Assembly: GCF_021608135.1 (NCBI RefSeq) | Contig: NZ_JAKIHL010000010.1 | Location: 1 to 64,000 of the forward strand | Length of the DNA stretch: 64,000 bases | Source: Microaerobacter geothermalis | Lineage (GTDB): Bacteria; Bacillota; Bacilli; DSM-22679 | Direction: 5' to 3' | Part shown: one piece after another, positions 34,801 to 42,738 of the stretch | Layout: each line of letters begins with the position of its first letter | Position numbering within the stretch: the first letter of the stretch is position 1 | Position numbers and translations under genes: made by a program | The notes under the pieces: generated by a model | The model's input: only the letters and a program-made list of their open reading frames with translations | What the model was told of the DNA's origin: nothing | The model's database searches: none

Positions 34801-34862
34801 CTTCAGATAGAGTATAATACTCCAGCTGATGTAAGTTTCCTTTATAGGGGGTGGGAGGCAAG

Positions 34863-35243
34863 ATGGAATTTTTGGCAAATATGTATGCCATACTAGCTAC
34901 AATCCCTTTTTTGTCCTATCCTTTGATATATTACCTGACTTTTTGGAGAAGCAGGGATAAGAAAAAATCACATGCTTGGGCCATCAATCTGACGACGGTA
35001 TTTCTGGCAAGTGCCGATGGCGCCATGTTTCGGATTTTACAGTGGAAAGGATTTGTCTGGTGGTTTATTCTTTTGACTTTGGTTTCCGGCCTTGTCCTCG
35101 GCTTTCTTCAATACAGACTAAAGGGGAATCTTTATCTCCCCCGGTTGGCCAAGGGGATCTGGAGAGTAATGTTTGTCTTTCTCTCTATTCTTTATTTGAT
35201 TTTGTTCAGCAAAGGGATTGCCGTGTTTTACGCCAATCTGTAA
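34863..35243 (+). CDS. DUF3397 membrane protein
   Basis: A 126-residue integral membrane protein with four predicted hydrophobic helices. The pattern of short loops with SRDKKKSHAWAINLTTVF and a final YLILFSKGIAVFY fits the DUF3397 family of Bacillales, which has no known function. The ATG at 34863 is preceded by GGGAGG. In relatives the family often lies near panE and bshC, as here. Confidence 0.75.
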   Translation: MEFLANMYAILATIPFLSYPLIYYLTFWRSRDKKKSHAWAINLTTVFLASADGAMFRILQWKGFVWWFILLTLVSGLVLGFLQYRLKGNLYLPRLAKGIWRVMFVFLSILYLILFSKGIAVFYANL

Positions 35244-35256
35244 ATAAGGTGGTCAA

Positions 35257-35400
35257 ATGGATCGGAAGCAGAAACAACTGGTCATTGGTCTTCTAGGGGC
35301 TATTTTCTTGGGTCCCTTTGATATAGGTTTGATGATATCGGCCCTGTCTATTTATCGGACCATTTCAATGTTCTCTAAACTGGGCAGTATGGGTGATTAG
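35257..35400 (+). CDS. small membrane protein
   Basis: A 47-residue peptide starting MDRKQKQLV, then a hydrophobic stretch broken by GPFDIG and a polar end (KLGSMGD). It starts 13 bases after DUF3397 with TAAGGTGG upstream and may be co-transcribed. No family recognised. Confidence 0.55.
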   Translation: MDRKQKQLVIGLLGAIFLGPFDIGLMISALSIYRTISMFSKLGSMGD

Positions 35401-35560
35401 TCTTTATTTATACGGACTTGACCATAGGGGATGGATAATACTGTCCATTTTGTCTTTTTTGTGCTAAGATAAGTAATGAGTTTATTCACAATACAGGCTC
35501 AATTGGGGAAGGTTGACCCTGTAGAAAAATAAATAAATGTACACTTCGGGGAGGATGTAA

Positions 35561-36640
35561 ATGAATCATATGATGCTAAAGGGCGGGGAATTTGTTCCTC
35601 GGCTTATTTTTTGGGAATTAACGGAAGGGTGTAATCTGAAATGCATTCACTGCCGGGCCACCGCACAGCCAACAAGAAATGAAGAAGAATTAAGCACAGA
35701 GGAAGCTTTCCGAATCATTGATGAAATCGCTTCTTTCGCAAAACCAATTCTTGTCCTGACAGGGGGGGAACCATTATACCGCCCAGATATTTTTGAAATT
35801 GCTTCCTATGCGACAAGCAAAGGAATACACGTGGCCTTGGCTTCTAATGGAACTTTGATAAATGAAGAGATAGCGGTAAAAGTGAAGGAAGCGGGAGTTC
35901 AAAGGGTTTCCATCAGTTTGGACGGCTCCTGTGCGGCTACCCATGACGGATTCCGTGGAATTCCCGGTTCCTTTGATGCGGCCTTAAGGGGTGCTGCTCA
36001 GCTTCAAAAACAGGGGGTTCCTGTTCAATTTAATACTACAATCACAAAGCATAATATAGACGAAGTAAAGGATATTTTCCAATTGGCCTTGGATCAAAAA
36101 GTGGTGGCCCTTCATCTTTTTATGTTGGTGCCGGTGGGTTGTGGAGTTCAGATTGCTGATGATCAAATGCTGCCTGCGGATCAATATGAAGAAGTATTGG
36201 GATGGTTTTATGAGCAATCGAGAACCACCTCATTGGAGATTAAAGCCACCTGTGCTCCCCATTACTATCGGATTATGAGGCAGAAAGCCAAGGAAAGGGG
36301 AGAAAGAATCACTCCGGTAACCCACGGCATGGCGGCCATGACCAAAGGGTGCCTGGCTGGAACAGGAGTATGCTTTATTTCCCATAAGGGTAAGGTACAG
36401 CCCTGCGGCTATCTTCCTATGGAAGCAGGCAATCTGAAGAAGCAAAGTGTCCAGGAGGTATGGGAAGAATCTCCATTGTTTCAACAGCTACGAAATCCTT
36501 CTCTTCTGGAAGGGAAATGCGGGGTTTGTGAATTTATCAATGTATGCTCTGGCTGCAGGGCCAGAGCCTTTTCAGAAACTGGCAATGTGCTGGCGGAGGA
36601 GCCCTATTGCATATACCAGCCTCAGGGAGTGGTGGGGTAA
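35561..36640 (+). CDS. radical SAM/SPASM protein, AhbD/NirJ-like
   Basis: A 359-residue radical SAM enzyme. The CxxxCxxC motif is CNLKCIHC (near residue 24). The C-terminal SPASM region holds CGYLP, CGVC and CSGCRAR cysteines for auxiliary clusters. The pattern resembles heme-biosynthesis enzymes AhbC/AhbD and NirJ, which modify porphyrin side chains; related SPASM maturases act on peptides. No other heme or RiPP genes are adjacent, so the substrate is undecided. GGGGAGG precedes the ATG. Confidence 0.75.
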   Translation: MNHMMLKGGEFVPRLIFWELTEGCNLKCIHCRATAQPTRNEEELSTEEAFRIIDEIASFAKPILVLTGGEPLYRPDIFEIASYATSKGIHVALASNGTLINEEIAVKVKEAGVQRVSISLDGSCAATHDGFRGIPGSFDAALRGAAQLQKQGVPVQFNTTITKHNIDEVKDIFQLALDQKVVALHLFMLVPVGCGVQIADDQMLPADQYEEVLGWFYEQSRTTSLEIKATCAPHYYRIMRQKAKERGERITPVTHGMAAMTKGCLAGTGVCFISHKGKVQPCGYLPMEAGNLKKQSVQEVWEESPLFQQLRNPSLLEGKCGVCEFINVCSGCRARAFSETGNVLAEEPYCIYQPQGVVG

Positions 36641-36693
36641 GATTGACGACATTGCCAGGACATGTCATGTAAGCGTCAATAGTTTTTGATTCG

Positions 36694-36735
36694 TGCCCGG
36701 AACACTTGCAACGTTAGATGTAAGTGTTCCGGGCA
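36694..36735. terminator. strong hairpin after radical SAM gene
   Basis: TGCCCGGAACACTTGCA pairs with TGTAAGTGTTCCGGGCA with one mismatch. It lacks a long T run and so may be a processing or termination structure. Confidence 0.5.
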
Positions 36736-36807
36736 TATCACTTGTTATTGGCTAAAAAACGAAAAACGTTGCATCGCAGGAATTTCGTGAATTTAGCCAT
36801 GGGGGCT

Positions 36808-37479
36808 TCAAACATTTGGAATATGAGCAGTTTTTAAGTGATGTATATTCCAATAATATTCTTTACCTCGTGCTGTAACCAATTCACCAATTCCATTTTC
36901 CACCTTCCTTAACAATCCGATCTTATTTTCTTTTAAACCTATATCAAAAACAACCAATTTTCCTTCTAATTTTTTTAATTGTTGTTCAAATGTTCTAACC
37001 AGTGAAATATTGGCCAAGGGATTGATGGGAAGGAATTGACCTTCCATAGAATAAGGAATTTGATCATAAAGATATGGAACAATACATTTTACATGAAAGA
37101 GTTGAATGAATATTAATCCATATACCGGGGAATATACCACGAAATAATCGGTTAGTATATTAATTAAATAACCATGGATAGATAATTGATCGCCCACATT
37201 AATCTCAACAAATAATCCCTTCGCATTGTTCAACACTTTCCGATAAGTTAGCTCGTTCTCGTTGTCAAAAGGGGGATCAGTATGGTTTGAGATATTGGAA
37301 TTATTGTTTGTATTTGGTTTTAAATGTTGTATATGAGATGATGGAATATATTGATAGTGCTCACCATTATAAATTACTAATAAATCTTGACCTGTATCAA
37401 TAAGAATCCCAGTACTTTTTTTATTACCAGATATCTCTACATCAACTACTTTTCCTAAGAATTGTTTATAAAATATCAA
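36808..37479 (-). CDS. CotB-like coat protein, divergent (third paralog)
   Basis: A 223-residue soluble protein. It contains repeats of the same type of short beta domain as the two CotB-like proteins further along, each with a VEI/VV strand, GILIDTGQDLLVIYNG and IPSSHI. The asparagine-rich middle (NTNNNSNISN) is a linker. The pattern ends with a domain on the order of EGKLVVFDIGLKENKIG. The start is TTG at 37479 after a perfect AAGGAGGTG. It is the last gene of the operon behind the permease, 17 bases after it. Confidence 0.6.
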   Translation of the reverse strand: MIFYKQFLGKVVDVEISGNKKSTGILIDTGQDLLVIYNGEHYQYIPSSHIQHLKPNTNNNSNISNHTDPPFDNENELTYRKVLNNAKGLFVEINVGDQLSIHGYLINILTDYFVVYSPVYGLIFIQLFHVKCIVPYLYDQIPYSMEGQFLPINPLANISLVRTFEQQLKKLEGKLVVFDIGLKENKIGLLRKVENGIGELVTARGKEYYWNIHHLKTAHIPNV

Positions 37480-37496
37480 TTGGACACACCTCCTTA

Positions 37497-38876
37497 TTAG
37501 AAATAAATCCAGTCAACCCACAAATATAAACTTAACAAACTTATGATTAATCCAATTGGGATGATAATAATTGTTACTCTTATATATTGGCCCCAACTAA
37601 AAGGAATATGATTTTGCTTAAGGATAAACATCCAAATTAATGAAGCGAGCGTTCCCATCGGTAGTATAAGTGATCCGATATCAGCACCAATCACATTAGC
37701 TAAATAAGCAACTTGTAAAGTGGGTATATCAAGCCCCATTTCTGTAAGGGATAATGTTCCTATCATGATAGAGGGAAGATTGTTCGCTAGATTTGATAAA
37801 ACTGTAAGCATTAGCCCCATAATAAAAATCGCATTAAAATTTCCGGAAGAAACTTTTTCCCCAAGATAATCAACGATTAATGAGGTTAAGCCTACATTGT
37901 TTAATGCATAAATAATTACATACATACTAAAAGCAAATAAAAGGATATGCCATGGAGTTTTCTTAAGAATATCAAGGATGCTTTCTCCCGTTCGATACCA
38001 TCGAATTGCCAATAAAAGAATCGCTCCAGCGATTGCAGGAATTTCGGTGGGGACTCCTAGGGGGGCAAGTAAAAAAAAGCTCATTCTAACCAGAATGACG
38101 ATGATGATACAAATTTTAAACATTTTCCAATCGGGGGAAGGTTGGGAACTGAGATCAACGGCTAAGGGATGTAGTTTTTGGTTTACACTTGAGTTTGAAT
38201 GTCCTGAGTCTATTAAAAAAACAGAGGCATTTGGTAAAATCGGTACTCTTTTTGGAATATCTTTTTTATAATAAACAAAAAGCAAAAACGCTATGGTGAA
38301 AATACCAACCATGGATGGTAAAAACATCATCGCCGCATAAGAATTTAAATCAAGGCCCACAATTTTTAATGCGATTAAGTTAGCTAAATTACTGACTCCA
38401 ATGGGCGCACTTGAACCCGTTGCAATTAAAGCGCTTGACAATAAATAGGGGATTTTTTGATGTGTTTTCAAATTTAACAGCGTTAGAGTTTGTATAATAA
38501 TTGGCGTGGTAATGAGAATACTTCCATCGTTATTGAAAAATATTGTCATTAGGAAACTAAGAAGAATGATGTACCAGTAAAGTACGTTTCCAGACCCATT
38601 TGCTTTGTTTGCTAAGTTAATACTTGCCCATTTAAAAAAACCAATGCTTTCCAATACGATAGACATAATGATAGTAGATAGAATGGTTATTGAAGCTCCA
38701 CTTACGATACCGAATATCTGGTACAAGTCTACAAAAGGAACAATACCAACAGCGAATAATATTGCAGCTCCAATAGACGTTGGTACATATTCGTTAATTC
38801 CAAAAGGTTTCCATAGGATGAACAATATCGTAAAAAAGAAAATTGTAAGGGTGAAAACGGTTTGGATGTCAACCAT
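37497..38876 (-). CDS. ArsB/NhaD-superfamily membrane permease
   Basis: A 459-residue membrane protein with 11-12 hydrophobic helices. Its two-fold pattern with FFNNDGSILITTPIII and NVIGADIGSLILPMGTLASLIW (the latter near residue 415) matches the ArsB/SLC13/NhaD ion-transporter superfamily, which includes arsenite exporters, Na+/H+ exchangers and dicarboxylate carriers. Substrate unknown. No arsR, arsC or arsenic gene is nearby. It lies between CotB-like genes, overlapping the upstream small gene by 8 bases. Confidence 0.8.
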   Translation of the reverse strand: MVDIQTVFTLTIFFFTILFILWKPFGINEYVPTSIGAAILFAVGIVPFVDLYQIFGIVSGASITILSTIIMSIVLESIGFFKWASINLANKANGSGNVLYWYIILLSFLMTIFFNNDGSILITTPIIIQTLTLLNLKTHQKIPYLLSSALIATGSSAPIGVSNLANLIALKIVGLDLNSYAAMMFLPSMVGIFTIAFLLFVYYKKDIPKRVPILPNASVFLIDSGHSNSSVNQKLHPLAVDLSSQPSPDWKMFKICIIIVILVRMSFFLLAPLGVPTEIPAIAGAILLLAIRWYRTGESILDILKKTPWHILLFAFSMYVIIYALNNVGLTSLIVDYLGEKVSSGNFNAIFIMGLMLTVLSNLANNLPSIMIGTLSLTEMGLDIPTLQVAYLANVIGADIGSLILPMGTLASLIWMFILKQNHIPFSWGQYIRVTIIIIPIGLIISLLSLYLWVDWIYF

Positions 38877-39072
38877 CTAAATCCGCCCCGTTGATATATT
38901 CTGTGTTTATATATTGGTGGGGCTTAGATATGACCACTGAAGCTACCTTAACGCTTCCAACTTTAATTGCTTTACGATAGATCTTAGGTTTTTTCTGGAT
39001 AATCATTGTTGGTGGCTTTAGAAGTAAATATAAGAGAAAACCGGAAAGTAAAATAAATAATACAGCAATCAC
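38869..39072 (-). CDS. small single-pass membrane protein
   Basis: A 67-residue protein starting at a GTG with AGGAGG 10 bases upstream; a longer frame from a TTG at 39111 would add 13 residues (the Shine-Dalgarno itself would be coding). One N-terminal helix (IAVLFILLSGFLLYLLL) is followed by a basic stretch (QKKPKIYRKAIK). It is placed between a CotB-like gene and the permease. No family recognised. Confidence 0.6.
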   Translation of the reverse strand: MIAVLFILLSGFLLYLLLKPPTMIIQKKPKIYRKAIKVGSVKVASVVISKPHQYINTEYINGADLDG

Positions 39073-39143
39073 CCTGTTTCTACCTCCTCTCTGTCCTTGC
39101 CTCTTGAACAATCAAGAATCCCTTTTTCACTATTTCTTGGGGT

Positions 39144-40076
39144 TCACTTACGTCCAATTTTCGCTTCATCCAATAACCATAAAGTAGAGAAGAGGTTCTC
39201 CTTTTTTTTCTTTATTTTGTAAAACTTAATATTTTTTATTGCCCAATTATTACTTCTTTTTTTATCGCGAATAATTCCGATTTGCATGAATGTTCCAATA
39301 TTTTTTAACCCTAATTTAATGTTCTTTTCCCGTTTTCCTTTTTTCTTCATTTTCAAAGTGATCTCTACATGATGGATAGAAGATCGCTTTTTCTTTTTCT
39401 TTTGATTTTTGAATAAGATCGGCCTTGTTTGGTTAATGATCAACTGTTGATCTAATGGCCTTCCAGGGATTGTCTGTCCTATAGAAGTTTTTTCATCCTC
39501 TTTTAAGTTTACAAAAGTTTGTTCTATTTCGTTCTTTTTGTTCTTCTCCTGATTGTCTGATGGTTGTTCTGAATGGGACTGTTCAGTGTTCTCCTGATTA
39601 GAAGATTGCTGTTCATTATATAACTGTTCATAGGCAGGTTTCATGACATAGCTTATATTTTTTATGTGTTTATTGAATACTCTTATCATTTCATGATTCA
39701 TAATTAATTCGATATAGCTTTTAGAATAATTACACAGAACTCCCTGCAAGCACTCATGTTCTCCGCGATTAATCTGTACCCAGCGATGTTGCATGGTTTG
39801 TAGAAGAGAATTAAAGTCCTCGACATCTACGTAATCAAGTTGAATATCATCTAGATACTGAATTTCAAGGTCAGTATAATCCTTGCTATCTGTTGTAATA
39901 CTTTTGACATGTTCTGTTTGATAGTAAATGAACCCTTCTTCAAGGGTATATACAATCAAATGGTCTGGTTTAACAGCGATTAAACGACCATATACTGAGT
40001 CATGACCTACTCGATCTACACCTACAACTCTGCCAATAAAATGCTTGAGATTTGAAAAAGTTAAATCTTTATCCAT
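39144..40076 (-). CDS. CotB-like spore coat protein, lysine-rich
   Basis: A 310-residue protein. Residues 1-150 hold two CotB-type beta units (FIGRVVGVDRVG..., GRLIAVKPDHLIVYT, YYQTEHVKSI). The second has RWVQINRGEHECLQGV. The central part is Gln/Asn/Ser-rich, and the C-terminal third is strongly lysine-rich (KKKKKRSS). The B. subtilis CotB C-terminus is likewise low-complexity and is phosphorylated by CotH; no such kinase is in this window. ATG at 40076 with GGAAGGTG upstream. Confidence 0.75.
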   Translation of the reverse strand: MDKDLTFSNLKHFIGRVVGVDRVGHDSVYGRLIAVKPDHLIVYTLEEGFIYYQTEHVKSITTDSKDYTDLEIQYLDDIQLDYVDVEDFNSLLQTMQHRWVQINRGEHECLQGVLCNYSKSYIELIMNHEMIRVFNKHIKNISYVMKPAYEQLYNEQQSSNQENTEQSHSEQPSDNQEKNKKNEIEQTFVNLKEDEKTSIGQTIPGRPLDQQLIINQTRPILFKNQKKKKKRSSIHHVEITLKMKKKGKREKNIKLGLKNIGTFMQIGIIRDKKRSNNWAIKNIKFYKIKKKKENLFSTLWLLDEAKIGRK

Positions 40077-40118
40077 TATCAACACCTTCCAATTATCATC
40101 TATGGTTATTTATACTGC

Positions 40119-40130
40119 ATGTATACTTGC
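40119..40130 (-). promoter_or_regulatory. shared motif upstream of coat gene (possible sporulation -10)
   Basis: Minus strand GTATACATGCAGTA. The similar GTATACATGTATTA occurs at about 40866-40880 upstream of the other coat gene. CATGCAGTA and CATGTATTA each differ by one base from the sigma-K type -10 (CATANNNTA). No matching -35 was found. Confidence 0.35.
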
Positions 40131-40316
40131 CGATTATCATATTTGTTCTAGTTCATATGCCTTATTTCAAAAAGTTCCGCAGATATCTTGCTTGAGACTT
40201 TCTAATATGAAGATAGCCCCAGATGTTTTATCAATTCATTCTGGGACTTGATTTGATTGGTAATCATTCGATTGTTTCATTCGTTATATCCAGTAACTTA
40301 AGTTATTATCAGTATC

Positions 40317-40826
40317 TTATTTATCCTCTTGTTTTGAGGTATCTTCATTTTTATCTTCTTTGTTATCTTTTTGTACCTCTTTGGTCGAAAGTTTATCTTT
40401 TTCATGATTTGTTACATAACTGATACTCCGAATGTGGAACGTAAATATTTTAACCACTTCGTTTTTTACAACCAAGAGAATACTGTCATCAAAAACATCA
40501 CTTAATACCCCTTGAATACATTCCGGGCCTCCACGGTTAATCTGTATCCAGCGACCAACCATATTCTGTAAAACTTCAACAAGATTGTCATGATCAAAAT
40601 ATTGAATGGTAGAGTATACTGTCTGGTCGGAATAATCCTGGGTATTTATGCTAATGCTCTTGACATGATTGGTTTGGTAGTAAATAATTTCACCATCATC
40701 TTCACAATAAAGAACAAAATAATCCGATTTAAAAGAAATTAATCGCCCACACTTTGATTCTGGACCACCCCTTTCAACCCTCACGATCTTCCCGAGCAAA
40801 GAAGATAAATCTAATGATTTTTCCAT
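40317..40826 (-). CDS. CotB-like spore coat protein (short)
   Basis: A 169-residue protein. Two CotB units are visible: LLGKIVRVERGGPES, GRLISFKSDYFVLY, YYQTNHVKSIS, and RWIQINRGGPECIQGV. The two RGGPE motifs are those of B. subtilis CotB. The C-terminus is a short charged tail (KDNKEDKNEDTSKQEDK). ATG at 40826 with AAGGGG upstream is chosen over 40847. It is upstream of the larger CotB-like gene on the same strand with 240 bases between, so it may have its own promoter. Confidence 0.8.
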   Translation of the reverse strand: MEKSLDLSSLLGKIVRVERGGPESKCGRLISFKSDYFVLYCEDDGEIIYYQTNHVKSISINTQDYSDQTVYSTIQYFDHDNLVEVLQNMVGRWIQINRGGPECIQGVLSDVFDDSILLVVKNEVVKIFTFHIRSISYVTNHEKDKLSTKEVQKDNKEDKNEDTSKQEDK

Positions 40827-41041
40827 AGGATAGTTATCCCCTTCCATTTGTATTCATAAGATATTAGTAATACATGTATACGTGTCATAAATCTTAGTGT
40901 TCTAGTATATTCGCCCTATTTTAGCGATTTCCGCATGAGTATACCTTCTATATTCAAATATATTTAATAGAATATTGTAGTCGTCTAGACAAAAATACAA
41001 TCAAAAGCATATATTGAATTAGTTCTAGGGAGGTGAAAAAA

Positions 41042-41269
41042 ATGCCTGGAAGAAAGGGTAATCATGGAAAAGTACATCGAGAAAAGAATCACGTGAAAGC
41101 TCAACAACCGAAAAATTATCTAACAACATGCCCCGAATGTGGTCATGAATTCACTGTAATAGCGGAAAAAGGGAAAGAAGGAAAGGTGAAAAAGACACAA
41201 AGCAAAGAAGAAAGAGAACAGGAGAATGGTAATAAAACAAAAAGTCATAAAGCGAAAAGTAAAGAATAG
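41042..41269 (+). CDS. small basic protein with one CxxC knuckle
   Basis: A 75-residue protein, mostly lysine, glutamate and histidine. The middle CPECGHEF is a single zinc-ribbon half-site. The C-terminus is low complexity. A strong AGGGAGGTG precedes the ATG at 41042. It is divergent from the CotB-like gene and may belong to the coat locus; no family is recognised. It could bind nucleic acid or metal, which is inference only. Confidence 0.6.
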   Translation: MPGRKGNHGKVHREKNHVKAQQPKNYLTTCPECGHEFTVIAEKGKEGKVKKTQSKEEREQENGNKTKSHKAKSKE

Positions 41270-41511
41270 GGATGAAAAAGGCAAAAAAGATAACAGCTCC
41301 AGTACACCGATTGTCTAAAAGTAGGAGATCAGCGTCGCTAAGCCCTTGGGTAAGATCAATAAACCTCAGGAGTATTAAATTCTGCTGGATTCAGCTTATT
41401 TTATCGGAATCTCGCGTAGGGAAGTAGTTAATGAATTCCTTGTATGTTCTTGTATGTTGTTGTGGTTCAAAAAGAGATTGAATTGGTTGCCATTAAACGA
41501 TGAGTGGATAA
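41270..41511. other. non-coding stretch between coat and sulfur loci
   Basis: About 240 bases without a credible gene. I see no ribosome-binding site with an open frame, no repeat copy, and no clear transposase translation. The stretch may be decayed sequence. Confidence 0.4.
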
Positions 41512-41542
41512 GGCCATTAGTAGTTTTAATGGTCTTTTTTTT
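41512..41542 (+). terminator. terminator before sulfur operon
   Basis: GGCCATTA pairs with TAATGGTC, followed by eight T residues. Confidence 0.75.
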
Positions 41543-41551
41543 GCTGGACCC

Positions 41552-41579
41552 TTTACAATAATTATTATTTGAGTATAAT
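41552..41579 (+). promoter_or_regulatory. sigma-A promoter of sulfur operon
   Basis: TTTACA (41552-41557) and a perfect TATAAT (41574-41579) with a 16-base spacer. Confidence 0.75.
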
Positions 41580-41580
41580 T

Positions 41581-41596
41581 ATACCCATGGGGGTAT
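41581..41596 (+). promoter_or_regulatory. CsoR/CstR-type operator
   Basis: ATACCC-ATGG-GGGTAT is a near-perfect palindrome placed at the expected transcription start. CsoR-family repressors bind TACCC/GGGTA-type palindromes. Given the persulfide genes downstream, CstR is the likely regulator. No cstR gene lies in the window. Confidence 0.7.
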
Positions 41597-41734
41597 TAAC
41601 AATATATAAATAGTGCATATCTTATTAATTTTATAATATCAATGCACGTATGAGTTTATCAGAAAAAATATTCTGTTTATCTCTGGGTATTCTAAAAGAA
41701 AGTTAATAAAAAACAAGTAAGGATGAGGTGAGCG

Positions 41735-42328
41735 ATGGAGATTACCGTAGATAAAGTATTGGATGCAAGAGGGTTGTCTTGTCCAATGCCCATTGTCAAA
41801 ACAAAAAAAGCGATGGACGATATGGCGCCCGGTCAAGTGATTGAGGTACAGGCAACAGATAAAGGATCTGTGGCAGACATGCAAGGGTGGGCCAAAAGTA
41901 CGGGTCACCAATTTTTAGGAACTATAGAGGAAGACGGTGTTTTTAAACACTATCTTAGAAAAGCAAGCCCAGAAGAAATCAAAGAAGAAATGAAATACCC
42001 CCATACGATTACCAATGAAGAATTGCAAAAAAAGTTGGAGCAGAATCACAAAATTTCTATCCTTGATGTGAGGGAGCCTGCCGAGTATGCATTTGGTCAT
42101 ATTCCCGGGGCTAAATGCATTCCTTTAGGCGAACTAGAAGATCGCATCAATGAATTAAATCAGAACGACGAGATCTATGTTGTGTGCCGTACGGCAAATC
42201 GGAGTGATATCGCAGCCAAAATACTTGCGGAAAAAGGTTATAAACATGTAAAAAATGTGGTTCCAGGAATGTCTGAATGGACAGGACCAACGGAAAAATA
42301 TGAACAGAAAATCAAGGAGGGAATTTAA
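41735..42328 (+). CDS. TusA-rhodanese fusion (CstA-like)
   Basis: A 197-residue fusion. Residues 1-75 are a TusA domain with the sulfur-carrier cysteine in LSCPMP (C16). Residues 90-190 are a rhodanese domain with the active-site loop CRTANRS (C151). In S. aureus CstA joins such domains to pass persulfide sulfur to downstream acceptors. The gene starts the operon, 139 bases after the operator. GAGGTG precedes the ATG. Confidence 0.85.
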   Translation: MEITVDKVLDARGLSCPMPIVKTKKAMDDMAPGQVIEVQATDKGSVADMQGWAKSTGHQFLGTIEEDGVFKHYLRKASPEEIKEEMKYPHTITNEELQKKLEQNHKISILDVREPAEYAFGHIPGAKCIPLGELEDRINELNQNDEIYVVCRTANRSDIAAKILAEKGYKHVKNVVPGMSEWTGPTEKYEQKIKEGI

Positions 42329-42724
42329 ATGTCTAAAAAAGTAGCCATTATATCTGCTAACGGAGAAATTTTTGATGCTTACAAGGTGTTCAACATTGCT
42401 ACTGCTGCAGCAGCAACAGATGCTGAAGTTACAATATTTTTCACCTTTGAAGGGTTGAATTTGATTCACAAAGATGCGCACAAAGCTTTACCTCTGCCTG
42501 CAGGTAAAGAGCATTTTGCAGAAGGATTTAAAAAAGCAAATGTTCCGACGGTTGAAGAGTTAGTGCAGATGGCCAAGGAAATGGGAGTGCGCTTAATTGC
42601 TTGTCAAATGACGATGGACGTTATGAATTTGAAAGAAGAAGATTTTGTCGAAGGTATTGAAGTTGGTGGAGCAGCCACATTCCTTGATTTTGCTTATGAT
42701 GCTGATATTACATTAACTTTCTAA
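42329..42724 (+). CDS. DsrE/DsrF-like sulfur-relay protein
   Basis: A 131-residue protein of the DsrE/DsrF/DrsH-like fold. The cysteine in LIACQMTMDVMN (C92) is the usual reactive residue. Such proteins carry sulfane sulfur or accept it from rhodanese/TusA partners. It follows the TusA-rhodanese gene with no gap, so the two are tightly coupled. Confidence 0.85.
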   Translation: MSKKVAIISANGEIFDAYKVFNIATAAAATDAEVTIFFTFEGLNLIHKDAHKALPLPAGKEHFAEGFKKANVPTVEELVQMAKEMGVRLIACQMTMDVMNLKEEDFVEGIEVGGAATFLDFAYDADITLTF

Positions 42725-42738
42725 GGAAAGGAGCATAG

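Noticed and set aside
41270-41511. Possible transposase or intron remnant before the sulfur operon
   Set aside because: Translations in all frames gave no convincing protein motif; I report the region as non-coding.
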